A DNA stretch of 64,000 nt from Rhodoferax sp. GW822-FHT02A01 (GCF_038784515.1 NZ_CP152376.1:4464001-4528000); one strand, 5' to 3'; positions 8,467-18,406 are shown, numbered from the stretch's first letter. Numbers and translations: made by a program. Notes: generated by a model not told the origin, from the sequence alone.

Positions 8467-9735
8467 CTATTTTTGAAAGGGGCCCCAGTTGGGCTCCCTG
8501 ATGTCGCCGGTCTGCCCTGCCAGACGCGCCTTGATCTTTCCATCCAGTGTGGTGGTCATCAAAGCTTCTTTGCCCTGCTGCTGGGTAGCGTAAATCAGCA
8601 TGCGGCTATTGGGCGAAAAGCTGGGTCGCTCGTCAGCAACCGTGTCTGTGATGGGTGTCGCGGTACCTGAGGACAGTTCCATGACGTGGAGCTTAAACGC
8701 ACCGCTTACGCGGGATATGTACGCCAGCCAACGTCCGTCCGGGCTCAGCGCGGGAGATATGTTGTAGTTGCCAGAAAACGTGACGCGCTCCGGATTCCCG
8801 CCCGCAACAGCTACCCGGTAGATTTGTGGTGATCCGCCGCGGTCACTTACAAAGTAAATGGTCTTGCCGTCAGCGGTAAAAACCGGTTCGGTGTCAATGG
8901 AGCCGGACTGCGCAATGCGACGCGGCTCTGATCCTGGAACTGAAAGGTCCAGCAAATTGAGCTGCGAGCCGCCATCCCGGCTCAGTGTCAAAGCCAGTGT
9001 CTTGCCGTCGGGCGACCAGGCCGGAGCACTGTTGGAGCCTTTGAAATTGGCTACCAGACGCCGTTTGCCGCTCGCAACCTCATGCACATAAATGGTGGGC
9101 TTGCGGGCTTCAAAGGACACATAGGCCAACTGGCGGCCATTGGGCGACCAGGCGGGAGAAATGATGGGCTCCGGGCTTGCCAAGGCACTTTGCGGGCTCT
9201 CTCCATCGGCGTCCGCCACCCAAAGGTTAAAGCCCTGCCCTCTCTTGGTGACATAGGCAATACGGGTTGAAAAAATGCCTTTGTCGCCGGTCAACTTTTC
9301 ATAAACGAAGTCGGCAATTTCGTGGGCGGCCACGCGCAGGTCACCTGCTACCACGGCTTTGCTTTGCGCTCCCAAATCTTGTCCGCGCACGACGTCCCAC
9401 AAGTGAAAACGCACATCAAAGCGTCCATCCACCAAGCGGGTGACGCTGCCAGCCAGCAAAGCGTCTGCATTTTTCTGCCGCCAGTTGGAGAAGTCCGGGC
9501 GCGTTGTCTCATCCAGGCTGGCGCCAGCGGCATCCACGCCTCTGAACTGGCCACTGCGCTCAAGATCGGCCTGGACAATGGCGGAAATTTTTTGGGTGGC
9601 AGCCTCTTCTCCACGGAAAGCAGCGATGGCCACAGGAACTTGCGTAAGCCCCACTCCCGAGACCTCCACACGGAACTGTGCCCATGCCGTGGATTGCACC
9701 AAGACCAGAAGAAATACTGAAAGAATTTTCGTCAT
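8467..9735 (-). CDS. tolB: Tol-Pal system beta-propeller protein TolB
   Basis: 422 residues. The signal peptide MTKILSVFLLVLVQSTAWA comes first, then the TolB N-terminal domain (about 25-150). A six-bladed beta-propeller follows with repeated PAWSPDGKTLA/PALSPDGRWLAYIS/PSFSPNSRMLIYA blades. It is periplasmic and interacts with Pal. Unusually, the gene immediately upstream (10 bp) is a glycosyltransferase and not tolA. Confidence 0.97.
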   Translation of the reverse strand: MTKILSVFLLVLVQSTAWAQFRVEVSGVGLTQVPVAIAAFRGEEAATQKISAIVQADLERSGQFRGVDAAGASLDETTRPDFSNWRQKNADALLAGSVTRLVDGRFDVRFHLWDVVRGQDLGAQSKAVVAGDLRVAAHEIADFVYEKLTGDKGIFSTRIAYVTKRGQGFNLWVADADGESPQSALASPEPIISPAWSPNGRQLAYVSFEARKPTIYVHEVASGKRRLVANFKGSNSAPAWSPDGKTLALTLSRDGGSQLNLLDLSVPGSEPRRIAQSGSIDTEPVFTADGKTIYFVSDRGGSPQIYRVAVAGGNPERVTFSGNYNISPALSPDGRWLAYISRVSGAFKLHVMELSSGTATPITDTVADERPSFSPNSRMLIYATQQQGKEALMTTTLDGKIKARLAGQTGDIREPNWGPFQK

Positions 9736-9745
9736 CGTGACCCGA

Positions 9746-10600
9746 TTATCCCCATCTGCTAATCACCACATCTTTTGCGCCCAGGCTTTCCCTGTAACCA
9801 AGTGTTGCCTGGGTCTGTCCACTGCCCATGCGTTGCCGCACAAGCGCCGCGTTTCTGGACTCTTCGCTGCGGCTGGATTGCTTGTGCCACAGGTGGAAGA
9901 CCTCGGTGGCGCAAAACCCGTTTTTACGTTTTATACCGGCATTGTGTAAACGTAGGACGAAGTCGGCGTCTTCATGGCCCCAGCCCACAAAGGACTCGTC
10001 GAACCCGTTGATCGCTTCGTAATCCTGGCGCCACACCCCCATGTTGCAGCTGCGGATGCCTTTCCACTTGAATTCGGCATGTTTGCGGCCGGCAAAGTCC
10101 GGCAGACGCATCAGGGCAGCCCATTTGCTGGACTCGCCAGCCAAGCGCCTGCCCAGCCAGAACGGCCAGTTGCGCCCGAACACCGTAACCCGGTTCTGGA
10201 GTACCTCCGTAGTAAACGGCTCGGACAGCATGACGCGGCTGCCATTCACAAAAAATCCCGTCTCGGACAGCAGCCGGTGCCTGCGAACGAAGTCTGTTTC
10301 AGGAACGCAATCCCCATCCAGCAGGACCACGTAGTCACCTTTTGCGGCGGCGACTCCCAGGTTACGTACCTGTGAAGCGGTAAAACCCACATCCGGGTGC
10401 CAAACATGGGTTGCGGAAAGACCATTGCGCAGAATGGCCGCGCGGGCACTGTCCTGGTGTTCCTGTGTGGAGCCGTCATCGGCAATCACAATCTCGAAGC
10501 CCTTGTCATCCTGGGCGGCCAGCGCCTTCAATACAGCAGCCAAGGCATCGCTGCGGTTGTAGGTGGTGATGACTAGGGAGATCAAATCGGCGTGTGGCAT
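9746..10600 (-). CDS. Family 2 glycosyltransferase
   Basis: 284 residues. GT-A fold: SLVITTYNRSDALAAVLKAL at the N-terminus, IADDGST, then DYVVLLDGDCVPETDF as the DxD-type metal-binding motif. The C-terminal half has GWGHEDADFVLRLHNAG, a galactosyltransferase-like acceptor motif, so it is probably a polymer or core-sugar transferase. The substrate is unknown. It ends 10 bp before tolB on the same strand and is divergent from the next glycosyltransferase. It is probably part of the LPS gene block. Confidence 0.85.
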   Translation of the reverse strand: MPHADLISLVITTYNRSDALAAVLKALAAQDDKGFEIVIADDGSTQEHQDSARAAILRNGLSATHVWHPDVGFTASQVRNLGVAAAKGDYVVLLDGDCVPETDFVRRHRLLSETGFFVNGSRVMLSEPFTTEVLQNRVTVFGRNWPFWLGRRLAGESSKWAALMRLPDFAGRKHAEFKWKGIRSCNMGVWRQDYEAINGFDESFVGWGHEDADFVLRLHNAGIKRKNGFCATEVFHLWHKQSSRSEESRNAALVRQRMGSGQTQATLGYRESLGAKDVVISRWG

Positions 10601-10667
10601 TTTGGAATAGACTTAGCCGCCCGGGCATAGCCCCTACAAGCTGGCGTATCGCCCCTAACGTTTTTTG

Positions 10668-11477
10668 ATGGTATCACCTTCAATGCCTCTGGTTTCCGTG
10701 TACATCATCGCTTTCAACGAAGCGGAAAAGGTCCGCGCCACGATCGAAAGCGCACGCTGGGCGGACGAGATTATTGTGGTGGACTCCTGGAGCACCGACG
10801 GCACACCCGAAATCGCCACAGAAATGGGTGCGCGCGTGGTGCAAGTCAAGTTCAACGGCTTTGGCGATTTGCGCAACAACGCCATTGCGGCATGCTCACA
10901 CGAATGGATTTTCAGCCTGGACGCTGACGAGCGTTGCACCCCGGAGGCTGCAGCAGAAATCCGTGCGCTGATCAGCAGCCCGGATGCCGCCGATGCCTAC
11001 TGGACGCCCCGGCGCAACTTCTTCATGGGCAAGTGGATCAAGTATTCAGGCTGGTACCCCAACTACCGCCAACCCCAACTCTTTCGCAAGGGCAAGATGC
11101 ACTACGACCTCAAGCCTGTACACGAGGGCTATGTGCTGGATAGCGGCAAACCCATAGGCCACATGAGCAACGCCATCTGGCAATTCCCGTTCAAGAACAT
11201 GGCGGAAGTCATGCACAAAGCCAACCGCTATTCCAGCCTAGGCGCAGAGAAAATCAAACACAAGAAGCTGAGCATGGGCTCTGCTCTTTCCCACGGCGCC
11301 TGGTCCTTTGTGAAGCACTATGTTTTCAAGCTAGGCTTTCTGGACGGATGGGCCGGTTTCGTCATTGCTCTGGGCAATTTTGAGGGAACCTTTTACCGGT
11401 ATGTGAAAGCGATTGAATTGCAAAAGGGGGCGGCCTGGGGCGCTCCAGACACGAAGGAAAGGCAGCCCCGTGGCTAG
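10668..11477 (+). CDS. LPS core glycosyltransferase, family 2 (WaaE/KdtX-like)
   Basis: About 269 residues. The N-terminal SVYIIAFNEAEKVRATIESARWADEIIVVDSWSTDGT motif and FSLDADERCTPEAA are typical of the WaaE/KdtX group, which adds glucose or a related sugar to inner-core heptose. The C-terminal half has RRNFFMGKWIKYSGWYPNY, also conserved in that group. The ATG at 10668 is used; ATG 10683 is an alternative and neither has a strong ribosome-binding site. The 3' end overlaps msbA, which fits LPS assembly. Sugar specificity is not determined by sequence. Confidence 0.85.
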   Translation: MVSPSMPLVSVYIIAFNEAEKVRATIESARWADEIIVVDSWSTDGTPEIATEMGARVVQVKFNGFGDLRNNAIAACSHEWIFSLDADERCTPEAAAEIRALISSPDAADAYWTPRRNFFMGKWIKYSGWYPNYRQPQLFRKGKMHYDLKPVHEGYVLDSGKPIGHMSNAIWQFPFKNMAEVMHKANRYSSLGAEKIKHKKLSMGSALSHGAWSFVKHYVFKLGFLDGWAGFVIALGNFEGTFYRYVKAIELQKGAAWGAPDTKERQPRG

Positions 11478-13203
11478 GTCAGACAGCGCGCTCTACTTGC
11501 GTCTGCTGGGCTATGTAAAGCCTTACTGGAAAGCCTTCGGATTGGCGGTCATTGGCATGATGGGAACAGCAGCCACCGAGCCGGCCTTTCCTGCCATCAT
11601 GAAATACCTGCTGGACCATGGTTTTCATGCGACAGAACCACGCATGGTCTGGTTGATTCCAGCTGGCATCGTGGCATTGTTCGTGCTGCGTGGGGTGCTT
11701 TCGTTCCTGACCAGTTATCTGATGACCTGGGTGTCCACGAGGCTAGTCACGGACCTCAGACGTCAAATGTTCAGCAAGATACTCACGCTGCCGACACAGA
11801 CATTCCACGACCAATCCTCCGGCAAGCTGATCTCACGCATCCTGTACGACGCCGACAACGTCAATCAGGCGGCGACGACGGTCCTGGTGACTGCTGTACG
11901 CGAATCCCTGACAGCGGTGTCACTTCTTGGGTATTTGCTTTACCTGGACTGGAAGCTGACCTTCATCACGCTGGCAGTTGGCCCCGTCATTGCGGTCATC
12001 ATCAAAGGATTCGGCAAGAGGATCAGAAGCGCCAGCAAAATGAGCCTGAATGCCATGCGCAAGATTTCTCACACCATCGAAGAATCCGTAGCGTCCCACA
12101 AAGTCATCAAAATTTACGGAGCACAAGAGCAACAAAGTGCGCGCTTCTATGCGGATACCGAATCCTTCCGCCGCTCCATGATGCGCGAGGCGGTGCCCGC
12201 GTCCGCAATGACCCCGATTACCCATATAACGGCGGCCTGCGCAATTGCTCTCATCACTTATTTGGCCTTGAGCCAAACGACTGGCCAAGCAGGCGCCTCC
12301 GCCGGTGGCTTTGTATCCTTCATCACTGCCATGCTCCTGCTGATTTCCCCAATCAAGCAGTTGACAACCATAAGCCCGCAAATGCAGCGAGGTTTGTCGG
12401 CAAGTGAAAGCGTGTTTGAGTTGCTGGATTCGCCGACGGAACAAGACAACGGCACTATTGAGTTGAATGACGTACGCGGCGCCATCGAGTTCCGTGATGT
12501 GTGCTTTCGCTATCCCAATAGTGAGACCCAGGCCCTCACCCATATTGACCTGACCCTGCCCGCCGGACAAAGTACCGCGCTCGTAGGCGCTTCCGGTGGG
12601 GGAAAGACCACCATGGGTGCCCTGCTGCCGGGCTTTTACCACCCCACTTCAGGAACGATTTGCATCGATGGCATCGACACACGGCAACTGACGCTTCAGA
12701 GTCTGCGCCGTAATATTGCGCTGGTGAGCCAGGAGGTGGTGCTGTTGAATGACACGGTTGCCGCCAATATCGCTTTCGGTGATTCAGTCCAGCGCTCCAA
12801 TCAGGAAATTCAAAATGCGGCCATCGCGGCCCATGCCTGGGAGTTTATTCAGCAGTTGTCTGAAGGACTTCAAACCCTGATTGGCGAAAATGGCGCCAAG
12901 CTTTCAGGAGGACAAAGACAGCGCATCGCCATTGCTCGTGCCATTTTGAAAGATGCCCCAATTCTGATTCTGGATGAGGCTACATCGGCGCTGGACAATG
13001 AGTCTGAACGCCAGGTTCAGGCTGCATTGGCCACACTGACCAAGAACCGGACTACATTAATCATCGCCCACCGCCTGAGCACCATCGAAAATGCGGACAA
13101 CATCGTCGTGCTTGACCGAGGACGAATTGTCGAAACCGGTACGCACAAGTCTCTCATGGAAAAAAATGGTCTGTACGCGGGCCTCAACAGGTTGCAAGTA
13201 TGA
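11470..13203 (+). CDS. msbA: Lipid A/LPS export ABC transporter MsbA
   Basis: 577 residues. A six-helix transmembrane domain (about 1-320) is fused to an ABC domain with Walker A GASGGGKTT, Q-loop LVSQEVVLLNDTV, signature LSGGQRQRIAIARAI and Walker B ILILDEATSALD. It flips lipid A-core across the inner membrane. A GTG at 11470 is chosen, with GAAAGG upstream; an ATG at 11413 lies inside the previous gene. It overlaps the upstream glycosyltransferase by 8 bp and the downstream deacetylase by 4 bp. Confidence 0.92.
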   Translation: MARSDSALYLRLLGYVKPYWKAFGLAVIGMMGTAATEPAFPAIMKYLLDHGFHATEPRMVWLIPAGIVALFVLRGVLSFLTSYLMTWVSTRLVTDLRRQMFSKILTLPTQTFHDQSSGKLISRILYDADNVNQAATTVLVTAVRESLTAVSLLGYLLYLDWKLTFITLAVGPVIAVIIKGFGKRIRSASKMSLNAMRKISHTIEESVASHKVIKIYGAQEQQSARFYADTESFRRSMMREAVPASAMTPITHITAACAIALITYLALSQTTGQAGASAGGFVSFITAMLLLISPIKQLTTISPQMQRGLSASESVFELLDSPTEQDNGTIELNDVRGAIEFRDVCFRYPNSETQALTHIDLTLPAGQSTALVGASGGGKTTMGALLPGFYHPTSGTICIDGIDTRQLTLQSLRRNIALVSQEVVLLNDTVAANIAFGDSVQRSNQEIQNAAIAAHAWEFIQQLSEGLQTLIGENGAKLSGGQRQRIAIARAILKDAPILILDEATSALDNESERQVQAALATLTKNRTTLIIAHRLSTIENADNIVVLDRGRIVETGTHKSLMEKNGLYAGLNRLQV

Positions 13204-13919
13204 ATATCCCCATACTGATGTATCACCAGATTGACGTGCCGCCACCGCGAGGGGCCAAACTGCGCGGTCTGGTGGTACACCCCCGTTCATTCGCCTGGCA
13301 GATGACCATGCTAAGGCTGCTGGGCTATCGGGGGCTTTCCATGCACGACCTGGAGCCCTATTTGAGCGGAGAAATGAGTGGCAAAGTCGTAGGTCTCACT
13401 TTTGATGATGGCTATCAAAATAACCTGATCAATGCGTTGCCAATTCTGAGAAAAAATGGATTTACCGCGACTTGCTATGGCGTCAGTTCGCAACTGGGTG
13501 GTAGCAATGTGTGGGACCATGCGTTGGGAATCCTTCCCAAGCCCCTGATGAGCAAAGCCGAATGGCAGCAGTGGCTGCAGCATGGCATGGATGTCGGGTC
13601 CCATACACGCACCCATGCCGATCTGAATACGCTTGACCAAGCCACGGCACTGCGTGAAATAGCCGACTCCAAGACCGAACTTGAATCTGCCCTGCAATGC
13701 GAGGTGCGCCATTTTTGTTATCCGTACGGTCGCTTGAATGCATCACTTTTCAGTCTGGTGGAGCAAGCTGGATACAAGACTGCCACAACCACCCACCGTG
13801 GCAAGGTACGGACAGGGTCCCCGCCCTACGCCCTCAACCGAATCATGATCGCCAGGGCGTGCCATCCGTTTCTGTTTGCGGCGAAAATCCTGACAAACTA
13901 TGAAGATAGACATGCATGA
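13200..13919 (+). CDS. Polysaccharide deacetylase (NodB/CE4 family)
   Basis: 239 residues. NodB-homology motifs are visible: MYHQID (motif start), LTFDDGYQNN with the catalytic Asp pair, GSHTRTHADLNTL with the metal-binding histidines, and FCYPYGRLN. There is no signal peptide, so it likely acts on a cytoplasmic or lipid-linked sugar during surface glycan assembly. It overlaps msbA and the next gene by 4 bp each, so it is part of the same transcript. Confidence 0.88.
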   Translation: MNIPILMYHQIDVPPPRGAKLRGLVVHPRSFAWQMTMLRLLGYRGLSMHDLEPYLSGEMSGKVVGLTFDDGYQNNLINALPILRKNGFTATCYGVSSQLGGSNVWDHALGILPKPLMSKAEWQQWLQHGMDVGSHTRTHADLNTLDQATALREIADSKTELESALQCEVRHFCYPYGRLNASLFSLVEQAGYKTATTTHRGKVRTGSPPYALNRIMIARACHPFLFAAKILTNYEDRHA

Positions 13920-14803
13920 AGCAACTCGTTCTGTATTGCAAGAGCTATCCAACTGATTTGAAGCGCGTTGTCCGCTTGGCACACTCCGTCAAGCAATACA
14001 ACCAAGAGCGGCTTCCGTTCTATGTTTCGGTTCAGGCAAAGGATGCGGCCCTCTTCCGTGAACACCTTGGGCAACTGGATGTCAAACTGATTGATGACGA
14101 AGACATCATTTGTGCATCCCCTCGCCCGGAATTGGACCGAATCGAAAAGTTGGCAGGGAGTATTTCCCAGCAGATCGTCAAATCCGAATTCTGGCGCCTC
14201 GACCTGTGTGAGAGCTATGTTTGCCTGGATTCGGATGCCTTCTTCATACGCCCCTTTTCTGCCGCTGATTTTGTTGCACCCAACGGCACACCTTACACGG
14301 TAATAGACGAGGCGCACGACATCCTAGAGGGCGCTTTGCTTCAAAGGCGTAGCCGGGTCTTAACCGCATTTCAGGGTGAGGCCGAACTTGTACAAAAGCT
14401 ATTTGGCAGAAGCGGCAAGAAGTACAGTTTTGGCCCCTTCCCCCTGGTCTGGCACCGCGATGTCTGGAAAAGTCTGGAGGCCAAATACTTAAGTCCGCGG
14501 GGCATGAACTTTGTAGATGCCATCACAACAGCGCCTATAGAGTCGCGCTGGTATGGCGAGGCTCTACTTGCCTACAAGGCTATAGAGCTGCTACCGTCGC
14601 AGGAATTCTTCAAGGTCTACCACTACGCTTGGCAAAAGGACCGGGACTTTCGGTCCGGCATGACCCTGGATCTGCTGTCAAGACTCTATTGTGGAGTGAT
14701 CTACCAGTCCGCCTGGGAGCGTGAAATGGACTGGCCCGAAGAAGGGGGAGGAAGTCTTTCCAGGCTGGGGCGCAGGCTGCGACGAAAGTTTGGAAGGATT
14801 TAG
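13916..14803 (+). CDS. Putative glycosyltransferase-like protein (DUF6492-like)
   Basis: 295 residues. An ESYVCLDSDAFFIRPF segment contains a DxD motif on a GT-A-like strand. Other conserved-looking parts are FGPFPLVWHRDVWKSL and ESRWYGEALLAYK. The basic C-terminus (RRLRRKF) may bind membrane. It resembles the DUF6492 group of putative glycosyltransferases found in polysaccharide loci; I am fairly but not fully sure of the family. It is translationally coupled to the deacetylase upstream, and an O-antigen-ligase-like gene follows after 5 bp. Confidence 0.65.
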   Translation: MKQLVLYCKSYPTDLKRVVRLAHSVKQYNQERLPFYVSVQAKDAALFREHLGQLDVKLIDDEDIICASPRPELDRIEKLAGSISQQIVKSEFWRLDLCESYVCLDSDAFFIRPFSAADFVAPNGTPYTVIDEAHDILEGALLQRRSRVLTAFQGEAELVQKLFGRSGKKYSFGPFPLVWHRDVWKSLEAKYLSPRGMNFVDAITTAPIESRWYGEALLAYKAIELLPSQEFFKVYHYAWQKDRDFRSGMTLDLLSRLYCGVIYQSAWEREMDWPEEGGGSLSRLGRRLRRKFGRI

Positions 14804-14808
14804 GAAAT

Positions 14809-16155
14809 ATGCAATACATAGAAGCAGTCAGAACAATGCAAGCTAAGTTATCAGTCGTCAACAGGATCATGCTGCTGTGTGGCATTGCGCTAATCATTAT
14901 CTGGCCCATAGAAGGCACCTTGGCGTTAAGGAATTTACTGCTATTTGTCGGTGGAGCCCTGGGGCTCAAACAGACCGTTCAGCACAGTGATCTCTTGCGT
15001 GGTCCTTCTGCCCGTCCGATTCAATTGATTACCGCTCTGGGGCTATGGGTTATCTTTCACTATCTGGTCCTATCGCAAAACAGCCCCAGAGAGCTTTATC
15101 ATCTAAAACACTCTTGGCTTCCTGGTGCCTTTGCCGCATTTCTCGGTATTGGAACCGGACTCGTTGCCGGCTCAAACAGCAGATGGCGGAAAGGCATCTT
15201 TTTCGGTCTGCTTGCCTTCTTACTATTCTTCTACGCCAACTATTTCCAGATTTCCTATTCACTAGGCCGTTTTACTATGCCCTATCCGTGGGAGATGGGA
15301 TATTACGGAAACAAAATCAGCATCGTTGTCTTTGGCATGCTGTCATTGGCCATTACGCTGAGCATGCTGTCTCAAACTTTCCAGATACTTGACAAGGGCA
15401 ATACTCTCCGGTCTTTGGGCATCGCGCTTCTGCTGGTGCTGAACTTACTGGCCTTCTTGTTGGTAGGTACCAAGAACGGCATGGCTCTTGGCACCATCGT
15501 GCTCGGCTGCTTTGTTCTGATCGAACTCGTTGCTAGGAGGAAGAACTGGAAGGTAATTGCCATTCTTTCCGGGATCATTGTCACTGGCGTCACCATTTTG
15601 TATGTGCACACAAAGTCCATCAATGAATGGGATAACTTCAGTGCGACGGTGACAGCAGGCTTCCAGACAGACAAATACGACAATTGGTCCAACCATGAAG
15701 CGATGGGCCCGCCAGTGCTGGCCGATGGCACTGTCACCAAAGACAGTGCTTATGTACGTACTGCCTACGCTGTCTTGGGCGCCCAGTTTCTATTGGAGAA
15801 ACCGTTGGGCTATGGTTCGCTGAACGATTCTTTCAAATACCTGGTAAAGGAAAAGTACCCAGAAAAGAAGGACACTACTGTCGTTGCCACCTTGAGTGGC
15901 TGGCTGGATTTTGGTCTGGCCATGGGGCTACCGGGACTGCTGCTTCTGCTGGCTGCCGTTGGTAGTACGTATTACCTAGCCTGGGGTCAATCCACCCTAT
16001 GGTCAAAATCGACCATGTGGCTCATGGCAACATTGGCACTGGCGTGGCTGGTTGCAGAAGTCTGTGATGACATCTTTCTGGAGTCATTGCTATTTTTTGT
16101 TTGCCTCTTCTCTGCGGGCAATATTTCCCATCCCAAAATGGGGAAGTCGCTATAA
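14809..16155 (+). CDS. O-antigen ligase family membrane protein (WaaL/Wzy-like)
   Basis: 448 residues with about 10-12 hydrophobic segments. The long periplasmic loop is at about residues 265-345. The LVGTKNGMALGTIVLGC stretch is typical of the Wzy_C/WaaL superfamily. Sequence alone does not separate ligase from polymerase; the position after msbA and core transferases favours attaching glycan to lipid A-core. The region is AT-richer than the flanks. The stop overlaps that of the convergent glycosyltransferase by 6 bp. Confidence 0.8.
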   Translation: MQYIEAVRTMQAKLSVVNRIMLLCGIALIIIWPIEGTLALRNLLLFVGGALGLKQTVQHSDLLRGPSARPIQLITALGLWVIFHYLVLSQNSPRELYHLKHSWLPGAFAAFLGIGTGLVAGSNSRWRKGIFFGLLAFLLFFYANYFQISYSLGRFTMPYPWEMGYYGNKISIVVFGMLSLAITLSMLSQTFQILDKGNTLRSLGIALLLVLNLLAFLLVGTKNGMALGTIVLGCFVLIELVARRKNWKVIAILSGIIVTGVTILYVHTKSINEWDNFSATVTAGFQTDKYDNWSNHEAMGPPVLADGTVTKDSAYVRTAYAVLGAQFLLEKPLGYGSLNDSFKYLVKEKYPEKKDTTVVATLSGWLDFGLAMGLPGLLLLLAAVGSTYYLAWGQSTLWSKSTMWLMATLALAWLVAEVCDDIFLESLLFFVCLFSAGNISHPKMGKSL

Positions 16156-17367
16156 ACCACCGAGTTGCTGAACAAACCGCTCTGCCCTGAGAAACGTGTT
16201 GTGGAATTGAAAGGCTTCGCGTTGAGCCAACAACGCCCGTTGCTCAGCTTGCTGCGGGTCAGCCATGATTTCCCGGAACATTTTCTTGTATTGTGAAACC
16301 GAGTCCGCAACAAAGAACGCATTCCTTGAAAATAGCTTGTCCAGCAGAAGCGGGTGGTCAATCAGCTGCGGCACACCGCAGGCGGCCAGTTGGTAGGTGC
16401 GCTCATTGAGCTCACAAGGCCACTGAATCTGCTCCGGCAAATGGACGTTCAACCCGACTTTCGCACGGGCGTATATGTACCGGTCGCGCGCCCGATTGAA
16501 GGAAAAACCCGGTGCATGCCTCCAGCCGGGGCCATCAATAAAACCATGGTATTGACTGGAAATGGACCTCAAGTAGCTGGCATGTTCACTTTTGCGTGTT
16601 GCAATCAGAACAAAGTCCAGATCTCTTTGAAATCCTTCGACCGGATAGTAGTGCAGTATGTTGGCACCGAATGGTATGAATACGATCTTGAAACCTTGGG
16701 CCTTGAATGGCACATATTCCGCGCGGCGGTTGACATAGTCATCGTCCCGGAATGAGTAGAAGAAGTCGACCTCATTCCTTTGAGCCCACTCCAGTCGCCC
16801 CATAAGCGGAGTATTGCCATACTCCTCCAACGAGGCAGTCAATCCCACACGCAAACGTGCCTGCTGCTTGTAATCGGATACCGCCTTCCAGTTGATTCTG
16901 GACAAATACTCTATATGGTCACTGGTCAAGAAAACGGATGGTGAAAACTGCGCAAAAACTTCTGCAAGCGGCTCCTCCCACCCGAGTGTTCGTGTTGGTA
17001 CGCCTATGAACGACAGACTTTGCGCCAGATTTGTAAACAGTGAGTAGCCGGCCGGCGAATGCATCGGGTCGGGAACATGAATCAGGATACGTTCATCCGT
17101 GATGCTCTTCAACGACTCCCGGTACTTCAGTTCCGTCTCTACCTTCAGCGTCCAGCCCTGTCGTGTGATCAGACTGGAAGACTGCAAGCAAATTTCCGCC
17201 GATTCATGTTCCGACTTATGCGCCAGTGCCAACTCTGCCGTGCGCAAAATTTCTTTATGTTGCGCGGCCGTTTGCGGATGCAGAAAAGCATTGAATACCA
17301 CTTTGTCCCATGATCTTCTGAATTTTTCCTTGCGCCTGGTCCACTTCTCAGCCAGAGACTTACTCAT
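16150..17367 (-). CDS. Glycosyltransferase, group 1-like
   Basis: 405 residues. The C-terminal part holds CELNERTYQLAACGVPQLIDHP, the nucleotide-sugar-binding signature of Glyco_trans_1_2/CgeB-type GT-B enzymes. The N-terminal 90 residues are charged and helical. FVLIATRKSEHASYLRSI starts the second Rossmann half. There is no signal or membrane segment. It is the last gene of the minus-strand glycosyltransferase run. Sugar and acceptor are unknown. Confidence 0.75.
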   Translation of the reverse strand: MSKSLAEKWTRRKEKFRRSWDKVVFNAFLHPQTAAQHKEILRTAELALAHKSEHESAEICLQSSSLITRQGWTLKVETELKYRESLKSITDERILIHVPDPMHSPAGYSLFTNLAQSLSFIGVPTRTLGWEEPLAEVFAQFSPSVFLTSDHIEYLSRINWKAVSDYKQQARLRVGLTASLEEYGNTPLMGRLEWAQRNEVDFFYSFRDDDYVNRRAEYVPFKAQGFKIVFIPFGANILHYYPVEGFQRDLDFVLIATRKSEHASYLRSISSQYHGFIDGPGWRHAPGFSFNRARDRYIYARAKVGLNVHLPEQIQWPCELNERTYQLAACGVPQLIDHPLLLDKLFSRNAFFVADSVSQYKKMFREIMADPQQAEQRALLAQREAFQFHNTFLRAERFVQQLGGL

Positions 17368-17378
17368 AATTTTGCCAA

Positions 17379-18404
17379 TCAGGTTTTGAGCTTTAACAAC
17401 AGGTCTCTCTTGGCAGGAGACAACAGTGGTTCACACAATGCCAGTAAGAAATTGTTCAATCGGTAGTTGAGGTTCAGGCGAAGATTCAATTGCCGTTGCA
17501 GCTTTTTCCATTGCGTCCAGTTGAATGGACCATGACTGTCCAACCGCTGGTACATCCAAGCAAGCAAGAAGCGGAAGTCGCTGGTTTCAAAGCCTGTCAG
17601 CGACTGAATTCGCTCGGTCAATAGATTGGCTGCAAACCGCATGTCAACCATCGCGATAGTTTCACTTGCCACGGTCTGGTTCAGCGCATCACTTCTCAAT
17701 AACGCAGCACAATACCTGGCCCGAACCCTGCGTGACTGAATATCCAGTCGCTCTCCTTTTCCCTTGCTTGCCTGCTGCCCGTGCAACCGATAGCGCACCA
17801 GACTTTCCTGGATATTGGCAAAGACCGTGTTCTCAATTGCCAGCCGTGTCCAAAGATCATAGTCTTCGGCCAACCCAAGGCTTTCATCGAACAGGTTCAT
17901 CTTGAGCACTTCGGATCTTGCCAGTACCGTTGATAGTCCAAAGCAGTTTCCGGTCATGAGTGCGCGACGAATCTCCGCGTTGTTTTTCGGATGCCGAACA
18001 ACGCTTTCGCTCACTGCGTCAAAACAGGTGAAGGCAGTGCCGCACAAGTCTACCTCCGGGTGGACATTCAATAGTTGTACTTGCGCTTCAATACGGTGTT
18101 CAAGCGCTATGTCATCCGCATCACAAAAGGCGATGAATTCACCACACGCCATTTGAATGCCCACATTGCGGGCAGCACTTACACCGCCATTCACAGTCAG
18201 GCGCTCAACCCGCAACCTGGGATCATCAAAAGTGGCTAGTACCCCACGCAGGTCATCCGTAGAAGCGTCATCAATCAGCAGGACTTCGAGATTGCGATAA
18301 CTTTGATGCAATAGGGAATCCAAGGTCTCCTGAATCCATAGCGCGCCGTTGTGAATCGGTACGACCACCGAGACTAAGGGGGATACAAAAGCTTGTTCGG
18401 ACAT
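17379..18404 (-). CDS. Family 2 glycosyltransferase
   Basis: 341 residues. A clear GT-A N-terminus: VSVVVPIHNGALWIQETLDSLLHQSYRN, LLIDDASTDD, and EFIAFCDADDIALEHRI with the DxD motif. ARNVGIQMACGEF lies between them. Near the middle, LAEDYDLWTRLA matches the ED-Y acceptor-side motif of GT2 enzymes. The C-terminal third is basic and may associate with the membrane. It starts 2 bp after the fucosyltransferase, in one transcript. Confidence 0.88.
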   Translation of the reverse strand: MSEQAFVSPLVSVVVPIHNGALWIQETLDSLLHQSYRNLEVLLIDDASTDDLRGVLATFDDPRLRVERLTVNGGVSAARNVGIQMACGEFIAFCDADDIALEHRIEAQVQLLNVHPEVDLCGTAFTCFDAVSESVVRHPKNNAEIRRALMTGNCFGLSTVLARSEVLKMNLFDESLGLAEDYDLWTRLAIENTVFANIQESLVRYRLHGQQASKGKGERLDIQSRRVRARYCAALLRSDALNQTVASETIAMVDMRFAANLLTERIQSLTGFETSDFRFLLAWMYQRLDSHGPFNWTQWKKLQRQLNLRLNLNYRLNNFLLALCEPLLSPAKRDLLLKLKT

Positions 18405-18406
18405 GG

